Shown: piece by piece, positions 27,100-34,434 of the stretch
Layout of the letters: the number at the start of each line of letters is the position of its first letter
Position numbering within the stretch: the first letter of the stretch is position 1
NCBI GenBank assembly: GCA_945861665.1
Contig: CAMAVS010000001.1
Coordinates: 357,965-421,964 of the forward strand
From: Chitinophaga pinensis
GTDB taxonomy: Bacteria; Bacteroidota; Bacteroidia; UBA4408
Reading direction: 5' to 3'
DNA: 64,000 nt
Made by a program: the position numbers and the translations under genes
The notes under the pieces: generated by a model
What the model was told of the DNA's origin: nothing
Seen by the model: the letters and a program-made list of their open reading frames with translations, nothing else
Databases searched by the model: none

Positions 27100-29820
27100 A
27101 TGGAGAACAACATTATTTATTTAGCTCCCGCATTAGGGATTTTAGGATTGATAGTAATGGCAATAAAATCGGCTTGGGTTAGTAAGCAAGATGCTGGGGA
27201 TAAAAACATGCAAGAACTTGCCGGCTATATAGCTGATGGGGCAATGGCATTTCTAAAAGCAGAGTGGAAAGTACTCAGCATTTTTGTGGTTTTTGCAGCT
27301 GCGTTATTAGCCTATTCAGGAACTATCCACGAAATCAATGGAAGAGAAATTCATGGAAGTTGGATTATAGCAGTGTCTTTCATCTTAGGAGCTATTTTTT
27401 CTGCTACTGCTGGATATATAGGGATGAAAGTTGCTACTAAAGCAAACGTTCGTACAACTCAAGCTGCTAAAACAAGTTTAAAACAAGCATTGAAGGTTTC
27501 TTTTACCGGTGGAACTGTTATGGGATTAGGTGTTGCGGGATTAGCAGTGTTGGGTTTAGGTGGCTTATTCATAGTTTTCTTAAAAATATTTAATGTTGTT
27601 AATGTTGATAGCAATGAAATGAAAACTGCTATTGAGGTATTAACAGGATTCTCTTTGGGGGCAGAGTCAATTGCATTGTTTGCTCGTGTAGGTGGAGGAA
27701 TTTATACAAAAGCAGCTGACGTTGGTGCTGATTTGGTTGGTAAAGTAGAGGCAGGTATTCCTGAGGACGATGTTAGAAACCCTGCAACTATTGCAGATAA
27801 TGTAGGAGATAACGTAGGTGATGTAGCGGGTATGGGTGCCGATTTATTTGGTTCTTATGTGGCAACAATTCTTGCAACAATGGTATTGGGACAAGAAATT
27901 GTTTTAAAGGATAATTTTGGTGGAATGTCCCCAATCCTTTTACCAATGGTTATTTGTGGATTAGGAATTGTGTTCTCAATTGTTGGGACTTGGTTCGTTA
28001 CTATAAAGGATGAAAAATCGAATGTTCAAACTGCATTGAATCTTGGTAATTGGGCTTCAATGTTAATTACTGTTGTTGCATCCTATTTTATTGTAATGTA
28101 TATGTTACCAGAAGGAGATATTTCTTTACGTGGTATTGTATTTACAAAAATGGGCGTGTTCGGTGCTATTTTAGTTGGAACTGTAGTAGGTGCAATTATG
28201 AGTATTGTAACTGAGTATTATACTGCAATGGGTAAGCCTCCAGTAAATTCTATTATTCAGCAATCTTCTACCGGTCACGCTACAAACATAATTGGTGGCT
28301 TAGCAGTTGGTATGAAATCAACCGTTATTCCAATTTTAACGTTGGCAGCTGGTATTATGGGTTCATACTATTGTGCAGGATTATATGGTGTAGCAATTGC
28401 TGCAGCAGGAATGATGGCAACTACTGCTATGCAATTAGCAATTGACGCTTTTGGCCCCATTGCAGATAATGCAGGTGGTATTGCTGAAATGAGTCAATTA
28501 CCTCCTGAAGTTCGTGAGCGTACTGATAATTTGGATGCTGTAGGTAACACAACAGCTGCAACAGGAAAAGGATTTGCTATAGCTTCAGCAGCACTAACAT
28601 CATTGGCATTGTTTGCTGCCTTTGTTGGAATTGCGGGTATTGATGCAATTGATATTTACAAAGCTCCTGTATTAGCAGGTTTATTTGTAGGTGGAATGAT
28701 TCCTTTTATTTTCTCTGCCTTGTGTATTCAGGCTGTAGGTAAAGCTGCAATGGACATGGTACAAGAAGTACGCAGACAGTTTCGCGAAATTCCGGGAATT
28801 ATGGAATACAAAGCAAAACCTGAATACGAAAAATGTGTTGCTATTTCTACCAAAGCATCTATCCGTGAAATGATGATGCCGGGTGCTATAGCATTAATTA
28901 CTCCTGTAATTGTTGGATTTGTTTTCGGACCCGAAGTATTGGGAGGTTTACTAGCAGGTGTAACAGTATCAGGTGTATTGATGGGAATTTTTCAAAGTAA
29001 CGCAGGTGGTGCTTGGGACAATGCCAAAAAATCATTTGAGAAAGGTGTAATGATTAACGGTGAAATGTTTTACAAAAAATCAGAGCCACACAAAGCATCT
29101 GTAACAGGTGATACTGTCGGTGATCCATTTAAAGATACCTCCGGACCATCAATGAATATTTTAATTAAATTAATGTCGATTGTATCCTTGGTAATTGCTC
29201 CATACATTGCTGTTAATAGCAGTGAATCAACTAATGAAAATGGAAAAACTACCGTTACAGTTGTAACAATGGTTGATTCAAATGCGGTTAAATTACCAAA
29301 CTTGGCTGAAGTAAAATCAGAATTAGTATTGGATAAATCGCATTCATTTGTTGAATTTTCTATCAAACATTTACTTACCAATTCAAAAGGAAGTTTTGCA
29401 GTTGATAGTGGGTATTTGAATATGACAGGGGATTTAGCTACCTCTACTATTTATCTTGAAATTGATGTTAAATCAGTAAATACTAAAAATGAAGACAGGG
29501 ACGAGCACTTAAAAAATGCAGATTTCTTTGATGCAGCGAAATACCCTACTATGAAATTCGTAGCGAATACAATTCAAACTTCGGATGGAAGATATAAATA
29601 TAAGGCTATTGGTGATCTTACTGTTAAAGATGTGACTATGCCAATTGTGTTGTCTTTTAACTATGCAGGTGAAATTGAAAATCCAATGAGTAAGTCTATG
29701 GCCTATAGTTTTGAAGGTATCTTTAGTATTAATCGCGTTGATTTTCACGTTGGTGATGCTAGCCCGATGGTAGGAAATGATGTAACAATTAACTTCTCTG
29801 CTGAGGCATATAAAAAATAA
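27100..29820 (+). CDS. hppA: Membrane-bound ion-translocating pyrophosphatase fused to a C-terminal YceI domain
   Basis: Residues 1 to about 715 are a complete membrane pyrophosphatase, which couples PPi hydrolysis to H+ or Na+ pumping. The active site is seen in DVGADLVGKVEAGIPEDD (from Asp207) and IADNVGDNVGDVAG. GNTTAATG has Ala486 and Gly489 at the determinant of potassium need, the K+-dependent type. The Na+-type Glu of LFESY is replaced by Gly (ADLFGSY), which hints at H+ pumping (inference). After a linker of about 27 residues, a YceI/lipocalin-like domain follows from about 742 to 906 (LVLDKSHSFVEFSIKHL, then NADFFDAAKYPTMKF, then FSINRVDFHVGDASPMVGNDV), with no stop between. Both termini of such pumps face outside, so the YceI domain would lie in the periplasm. 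A strong hairpin follows. Confidence 0.93.
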   Translation: MENNIIYLAPALGILGLIVMAIKSAWVSKQDAGDKNMQELAGYIADGAMAFLKAEWKVLSIFVVFAAALLAYSGTIHEINGREIHGSWIIAVSFILGAIFSATAGYIGMKVATKANVRTTQAAKTSLKQALKVSFTGGTVMGLGVAGLAVLGLGGLFIVFLKIFNVVNVDSNEMKTAIEVLTGFSLGAESIALFARVGGGIYTKAADVGADLVGKVEAGIPEDDVRNPATIADNVGDNVGDVAGMGADLFGSYVATILATMVLGQEIVLKDNFGGMSPILLPMVICGLGIVFSIVGTWFVTIKDEKSNVQTALNLGNWASMLITVVASYFIVMYMLPEGDISLRGIVFTKMGVFGAILVGTVVGAIMSIVTEYYTAMGKPPVNSIIQQSSTGHATNIIGGLAVGMKSTVIPILTLAAGIMGSYYCAGLYGVAIAAAGMMATTAMQLAIDAFGPIADNAGGIAEMSQLPPEVRERTDNLDAVGNTTAATGKGFAIASAALTSLALFAAFVGIAGIDAIDIYKAPVLAGLFVGGMIPFIFSALCIQAVGKAAMDMVQEVRRQFREIPGIMEYKAKPEYEKCVAISTKASIREMMMPGAIALITPVIVGFVFGPEVLGGLLAGVTVSGVLMGIFQSNAGGAWDNAKKSFEKGVMINGEMFYKKSEPHKASVTGDTVGDPFKDTSGPSMNILIKLMSIVSLVIAPYIAVNSSESTNENGKTTVTVVTMVDSNAVKLPNLAEVKSELVLDKSHSFVEFSIKHLLTNSKGSFAVDSGYLNMTGDLATSTIYLEIDVKSVNTKNEDRDEHLKNADFFDAAKYPTMKFVANTIQTSDGRYKYKAIGDLTVKDVTMPIVLSFNYAGEIENPMSKSMAYSFEGIFSINRVDFHVGDASPMVGNDVTINFSAEAYKK

Positions 29821-29840
29821 GCATAGCTTATCTTATAAAA

Positions 29841-29874
29841 AAAGAGGATTGTAGAAATACAATCCTCTTTTTAT
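29841..29874 (+). terminator. Hairpin terminator after hppA-yceI
   Basis: A 13-bp perfect stem (29841-29853 with 29858-29870) has a GAAA loop and a T run. It may also serve the minus-strand genes ending at 29904. Confidence 0.85.
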
Positions 29875-29903
29875 TTTGAGTAAAATCTAAAAATCTTATT
29901 TAC

Positions 29904-30518
29904 CTATTTAACAATCGTAATTCTCTTATTAAGTACTTCTGTACCATTCGACATTTTAATAAAATACTCCCCACTATATAAGGTTTTTGTATCAAAATAA
30001 GCAATAGTACTACCCTGAAATAAAATTGTATTTTGTACCAATTGTCCTTTTACATCGTACAAATCAATATATATATTTTCTTTGGTTAAATGATTCACCT
30101 GAATAACCACGAGGTCGCTCGAAGGATTAGGAAAAACAGTAACATTTATTCTTTCGTTTACATTATCAGAAACAAACGAGGGTATATATGTTGAAACAGC
30201 CTCGCCTATAGAAGCAACATTCGCAGCACTTTTAACCCCATAAAAAGTAGGACCTACTACATATGGATAAGCAGAATTCCAATTTTGATCAACAGTAGCA
30301 AAGTAACAATATATACCACTTGGGTATTCAGGTGTTACACAAAATCTACCATTGTGTTCATCTAAATAATCAGAATTCACAGTAGGAATATATTCATAAT
30401 CTTCTCTAAAATATCCTATAGGATAGGTTGCATTCACTGCCGGACCGGGAGTAACAATTGTTCCATCGGCATATTGAGTTCTGGTATTAATATTGCGTTT
30501 ATTGTAGCTCGATTTCAT
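29904..30518 (-). pseudogene. C-terminal fragment of a YHYH-domain protein with T9SS type A sorting domain
   Basis: This 204-residue frame starts at an ATG that overlaps the stop of the truncated peroxidase gene (ATGA). It lacks a signal peptide and begins inside a domain: MKSSYNKRNINTRTQYADG, then YPIGYFREDYEYI, then LDEHNGRFCVTPEYPSGIYCYFA and AYPYVVGPTFYG. I recognise this as the C-terminal third of the YHYH domain; the YHYH motif itself and everything before it are gone. From about residue 115 a T9SS type A sorting domain follows (VTVFPNPSSDLVVIQV to NKRITIVK). In the same frame the codons before the ATG read Lys-Lys-Arg, which also fits the YHYH line, so the break lies a few codons further upstream near 30527. 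Export would be impossible in this form. Confidence 0.75.
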
Positions 30519-31249
30519 ACGTTTCTTCCGTAATCGTTCAGTGTTGTGTCAACAGGCAATCCATTGTTCTCAAATTGAAGATTGGTAAACAACGGTTCAG
30601 TATGACAGGAAGAACATTTTTTTTGAAACAAAATATAACCATTGTTTTGCTGAACAGTAAAGTTAGTAAGCTTGCGCATCACACTATCGTATTTTGAGTT
30701 TGCACTCACCAAGGTCAGCAGAAATTGAGATATTGCTTTCAGTGTATGCTCCCCTGTAATGATACTGTCATTAAATGCAGTAAAAAATAATTTAGAATAA
30801 ACACTTGAATGTTGCAATTTTGCTACCACATTTGCTATACTTTCTCCCATTTCATTGGAATGACTAATGGGTGCTAATGCTTGCATATCCAATTGATTGA
30901 TTGCTCCATCCCACATAAATGTTTTATACCAAGCTAAATTCATTAATGCAGGTGAGTTGCGTGTACCTACTTTATCGTCAATGCCGTGACTCAATGCATG
31001 ATCAACGTGTGTAAATGCAGTATACTGTGAATGACAACTTGCGCAGGAGATGCTGCCATTTCGTGAAAGAATGGGGTCATAAAAAAGCTTCCTACCCAAT
31101 TCTATTTTCTTTTCAGACAAAGGGTTTTTCGAAAAATCGTATTGCGGAACAGGAAAATTATCAGGTTTGTAAAAAAGAGTTTGAGTACGAATAACAAAAG
31201 CAAATGATACAAAACAAGCAATTGAAAATAGAACTACTGCTTTTTTCAT
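30515..31249 (-). pseudogene. Truncated di-haem cytochrome c peroxidase (MauG/MbnH-like)
   Basis: This 244-residue frame has a signal sequence (1-20) and the start of a di-haem peroxidase: KIELGRKLFYDPILSRNGSISCASCH (haem 1, Cys69 to His73), GTRNSPALMNLAWYKTFMWDGA, LAPISHSNEMG and KKCSSCH (haem 2, Cys212 to His216). It stops at NDYGRNV, where full-length members go on for about 100 residues including the PSLRN and PYMHDG segments that complete the second haem site. The missing part is not found downstream; instead the next codons belong to a YHYH protein. The neighbour upstream is MbnP, its normal partner. Probably nonfunctional, unless the two-haem core alone is stable. Confidence 0.8.
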
Positions 31250-31251
31250 TT

Positions 31252-31947
31252 TTACTCGACCCTAAAAATTTCAACCGCCTTTTCGGAAAGCGATACTGCT
31301 TGCTTACTAGGCGACATTATTTGATTTTGTTGCGACAAATCTATGCTCTCTATAAAATTCTTAATATCTAAAACTATATCTACCTTTTTATTTTCCTCCA
31401 CTTTTAATATCACTTTTTGCAATGCATTGAATGGATATTGATAACCTCCTAAATGAAATTGAAATGCATTGTTTCGCGATTTACACACATTACTCCGCCC
31501 CTCTAATTTTAAATTGACATAGCCGCTTTGCCAAGTCCAGTACATTCCTTTTGTTGGATCTAAATCACCTCCCATTGCACCCGAAACATTGGTAAGACTA
31601 TCAATGCCTAAATTAAACCTTATTGTATTGTAAATAATATTAGAAGCTCCCGCAATGACAATTGTTAAGGATTTATCGTCTGCAAAATCAATTAAATGAA
31701 AACTATTTTCTTCCTTCCATACAATTTTATCATCCTTTAGTAATTCAATTGCAGAAATATAAAATTTAAACGCTTCAATTTGTATACTATCACCTTTGCT
31801 CAATGTATAAAACAAATTGTTCGGGGTGAGAATTGAATTGCCAAACATTGGATGGAATACAATTGATGTTTTTTGTTCAGTCTGTGCAAGTGCCAGGAAT
31901 GATTTAAAAGCAAAAATTAAAAGAATAAAAACGCATCTTAATTTCAT
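31252..31947 (-). CDS. MbnP family copper-associated periplasmic protein
   Basis: I start this at the ATG at 31947, since the product then opens with a good signal peptide (MKLRCVFILLIFAFKSFLALAQ); a start at 32001 would put 18 extra residues before it. The 231-residue protein has the family lines IEAFKFYISAIELL, LIDFADDKSL, FNLGIDSLTNVSGAMGGDLDPTKGMYWTWQSGYVNLKLEG and FQFHLGGY. MbnP binds copper and is oxidised at a tryptophan by the di-haem enzyme MbnH in methanotrophs; the WTW motif is kept here. The MbnH-like gene starts 3 bases downstream but is truncated. The pair was therefore a working MbnP-MbnH unit in an ancestor. Confidence 0.87.
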   Translation of the reverse strand: MKLRCVFILLIFAFKSFLALAQTEQKTSIVFHPMFGNSILTPNNLFYTLSKGDSIQIEAFKFYISAIELLKDDKIVWKEENSFHLIDFADDKSLTIVIAGASNIIYNTIRFNLGIDSLTNVSGAMGGDLDPTKGMYWTWQSGYVNLKLEGRSNVCKSRNNAFQFHLGGYQYPFNALQKVILKVEENKKVDIVLDIKNFIESIDLSQQNQIMSPSKQAVSLSEKAVEIFRVE

Positions 31948-32017
31948 TTTACTGCCTTTAAAGTTACTGTTAAAGATATTATTTAAACGCTTGCCCGGCA
32001 AGAATGAAGATATTGGA

Positions 32018-32506
32018 CTAAACTTTGCTTTTCAAATTCAACATTTTGATGGCTGTAACTGCTGCTTCCTCCCCTTTGTTTCCGTGTTTTCCTCCTGAGC
32101 GGTCGATGGCTTGTTGCTGATTGTTGGTGGTAAGCACCCCGAATATAACAGGGCTATTATATTTGATATTTAATTGTGTGATACCGTTTGCAACGGCATC
32201 GCATATAAAATCGAAATGTTTTGTTTCGCCCTGTATAACGCAACCTAAACATATTACAGCATCAATGTTATTTGCTTTTTCCAGGAGCAATTGTGCGCCC
32301 AAAGTAAGTTCGAAACTTCCGGGTACCCAATGCGTAAAAATATTTTCTTGCTTTGCTCCTGCTTTTAATAAAACATCAACAGCACCTTGAAGCAGTGCCG
32401 ATGTAATTTCGGTATTCCATTCAGAAACAACAATTCCAAAACGGAAAGCATTGGCATTGGGAATTTCTCCGGGAAAATTAGATAAGTTTTTATGTGCAGA
32501 GGACAT
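32018..32506 (-). CDS. ribH: 6,7-dimethyl-8-ribityllumazine synthase
   Basis: This enzyme forms the riboflavin precursor lumazine from the amino-ribityl pyrimidine and dihydroxybutanone phosphate. It has 162 residues. Family lines are FRFGIVVSEWNTEITSALLQGA, THWVPGSFELTLGAQLL (substrate-binding), CLGCVIQGETKHFDFICDAV with the catalytic histidine, PVIFGVLTTNNQQQAIDRSGG, and GNKGEEAAVTAI. All motifs are intact. It starts 6 bases after the TPR gene and is probably co-transcribed with it. No other rib gene is nearby. Confidence 0.96.
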   Translation of the reverse strand: MSSAHKNLSNFPGEIPNANAFRFGIVVSEWNTEITSALLQGAVDVLLKAGAKQENIFTHWVPGSFELTLGAQLLLEKANNIDAVICLGCVIQGETKHFDFICDAVANGITQLNIKYNSPVIFGVLTTNNQQQAIDRSGGKHGNKGEEAAVTAIKMLNLKSKV

Positions 32507-32512
32507 TAAAAA

Positions 32513-33193
32513 TTAAATTCCTGCTACTTGATGAGCTTTCACTAAGTATTTTTCAATCTCTTTTCCTTCGTTGCTTTCAAAATACTCTGATTTTATTTGC
32601 TCGTATATTTTAATGGCATTCGCATAGTTGTTCAACTCTTCGTATGCCAATCCCGCTTTCATTAAATAAATAGGCGTTGTAAATTTATTCTCCTGAACTT
32701 TAGCTGCTTTTAAGTAATAAGTAATTGCCTCTTCGGTTTTACCTAATTCCATATTTGCATCACCAATAGCTGCTGTAGCAACCGGTTCAAGAATTATATC
32801 GTCCGTATCAAAATCATTTAATTCTTTAATAGCATCTTCAAATTTACCTGTCTTCAAATAACAGATACCCAAGTAATAGTGTGCCAAATTAGCACTTTTG
32901 GTAACTCCGTACTCTTCAACAATGTATTTAAAGCCATCGTTATTTCCATCACCGTTAATTGCTTTTTTCAAAGAATCTTGTTCAAAGTATTTCTCAGCCA
33001 TAAACATTGCTCTTTGCGCATCTTGCTCTTTTGGACCAACATACAATTTCCCCCAAGCAAAATAACCGGCAATGATGAGAACGATGCCTCCTAAAATAAC
33101 AGCTAAGCTCTTCTTGTTTTCTTCAATATAATGTTCTGTTTTACTGTAAGCTTCTTGAACATCAACTAATACTTCATCTTTATCTTGTGCCAT
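32513..33193 (-). CDS. Inner-membrane TPR protein (YfgM-like)
   Basis: This is 226 residues from the ATG at 33193 (MAQDKDEVLVDVQ). The longer frame to 33244 is unlikely because a -33/-7 promoter lies between. After a charged start (about 1-28) comes one membrane helix (LAVILGGIVLIIAGYFAWG), and then tetratricopeptide repeats, seen as ALAHYYLGICYLKTGKFEDAI-type lines (here NLAHYYLGICYLKTGKFEDAIKEL, VATAAIGDANMELGKTEEAITYYL and YLMKAGLAYEELNNYANAIKIYEQI). The TPR part faces the periplasm, by analogy with YfgM. A chaperone or assembly role is inference. It sits just before ribH. Confidence 0.82.
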   Translation of the reverse strand: MAQDKDEVLVDVQEAYSKTEHYIEENKKSLAVILGGIVLIIAGYFAWGKLYVGPKEQDAQRAMFMAEKYFEQDSLKKAINGDGNNDGFKYIVEEYGVTKSANLAHYYLGICYLKTGKFEDAIKELNDFDTDDIILEPVATAAIGDANMELGKTEEAITYYLKAAKVQENKFTTPIYLMKAGLAYEELNNYANAIKIYEQIKSEYFESNEGKEIEKYLVKAHQVAGI

Positions 33194-33211
33194 TTTATAA
33201 AATTTGAAATG

Positions 33212-33241
33212 CAAAATTAATTTTTTCTTGCCAAGAAGCAA
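33212..33241 (-). promoter_or_regulatory. Promoter of the TPR-ribH operon
   Basis: On the minus strand TTG (33239-33241), 19 bases of spacer, then TAATTTTG (33212-33219). The predicted start lies about 15 bases before the ATG at 33193, which decides that start. Confidence 0.6.
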
Positions 33242-33434
33242 CATTTTAAGGCAAGAAATAGCGTATTTACTTAAAATAGATCTATTATAGACCTAAACTC
33301 ACAAATTACAGGCAATTGTCCCTTTTGATAGCCAATTAACAAACAAATTACCATTTTATTAATTGCTGGAAATTAAAATACAAGCAGGTTTTTAATTTAT
33401 GTTTACCTTCGTGCCCTTATAAATTAGGAATTAA

Positions 33435-34367
33435 GTGCAAAAAAAATTACTTCCCATTACGATTCATTCACTCAGAATTTTGTTGGGGGCTTCTTTTTTG
33501 TTTTCGGGTTTTGTAAAACTATACCCCATTGAACCTTTTGAGTTTAATTTTGTGGACCAAGGTTTTGCCAATTGGTATACAGCACCCTTTATGGCACGAT
33601 TTATTATCTCCTTTGAATTTTTATTGGGGCTGTTATTGGTGCTGAATTATAACTTGAAGCGTTTTACCTTAAAAGCTACCATTGGGCTACTCCTATTTTT
33701 TACCCTTTATCTCATTTTTGGAATCATTAAGGACGGAAATACAGAAAACTGTGGCTGTTTTGGCACCTTCCTAAAAATGACTCCACTAGAGTCGATTATA
33801 AAAAACATATTTTTGCTATCCATAGCTTTTACCTTGTATTATTTGCACAACGACTATGAATGGAAATATAAAAAAATCGTTTTTATTAGTTCCCTATTAC
33901 TGTCTTTGGCAACACCAATGATTCTTAATCCGATTGATTTATTTATGTCGCGGAATCAGCAAACCGAAAAGGTAGGATACAAAATTGATTTGGATATGTT
34001 GTACAACAATCCTAAATATACTCCACCTGCAGTAGATTTACTCCAAGGAAAACAAATAGTAGCCTTTTTTTCTATTACATGTAAACATTGCCGAATAGGT
34101 GCTTTTAAGTTAGGCATTTTAAAAAAGCAACATCCTAATATGCCTGTTCATGTAATTTTAATGGGCGATACAGCTTACTTAAAATCCTATTACAGGGAAA
34201 CAAAATCAGAAATATTACCTATCTCTTTCTATAACGATGAAAAAATATTTAAAGTAATTGGTCCAGGAGTGCCCGTTGTTTTTGTGTTAGACAATGGCAT
34301 AGTAAAAAGCAAAATGTTCGGTTTAATTCGAGATGATGATAAAGAGTTGAATTCATTATTGAATTAA
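33435..34367 (+). CDS. DoxX/MauE-type membrane protein with C-terminal thioredoxin-like domain
   Basis: This 310-residue inner-membrane protein starts at a GTG (33435). Four hydrophobic segments lie within about 1-140, with the NCGCFG motif (Cys106, Cys108) between the third and fourth, as in the BT_3928/MauE redox family. A fifth hydrophobic helix (about 147-163) leads to a soluble thioredoxin-like domain of about 135 residues, whose VAFFSITCKHCR holds the CxxC (Cys216-Cys219) and whose PVVFVLDNG includes the cis-Pro. One protein therefore holds both the membrane quinone- or thiol-exchange part and the soluble Trx. It probably moves reducing or oxidising power across the membrane for periplasmic thiols (inference). 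Confidence 0.84.
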   Translation: MQKKLLPITIHSLRILLGASFLFSGFVKLYPIEPFEFNFVDQGFANWYTAPFMARFIISFEFLLGLLLVLNYNLKRFTLKATIGLLLFFTLYLIFGIIKDGNTENCGCFGTFLKMTPLESIIKNIFLLSIAFTLYYLHNDYEWKYKKIVFISSLLLSLATPMILNPIDLFMSRNQQTEKVGYKIDLDMLYNNPKYTPPAVDLLQGKQIVAFFSITCKHCRIGAFKLGILKKQHPNMPVHVILMGDTAYLKSYYRETKSEILPISFYNDEKIFKVIGPGVPVVFVLDNGIVKSKMFGLIRDDDKELNSLLN

Positions 34368-34379
34368 GTATATACCATT

Positions 34380-34413
34380 AAAAAAGCCCCGCGAGTACTC
34401 GCGGGGCTTTTTT
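34380..34413. terminator. Bidirectional terminator between the DoxX-Trx and helicase genes
   Basis: A perfect 22-base GC-rich palindrome (34386-34407) flanked by A and T runs lies between two convergent genes. Confidence 0.92.
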
Positions 34414-34434
34414 ATTCTATAAACTAAAGTATTA

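Noticed and set aside
29904..30518. A separate, translationally coupled gene starting at the ATGA overlap
   Set aside because: The protein starts in the middle of a known domain and has no signal peptide although it ends with a T9SS tag, so it is better read as a fragment after a deletion.
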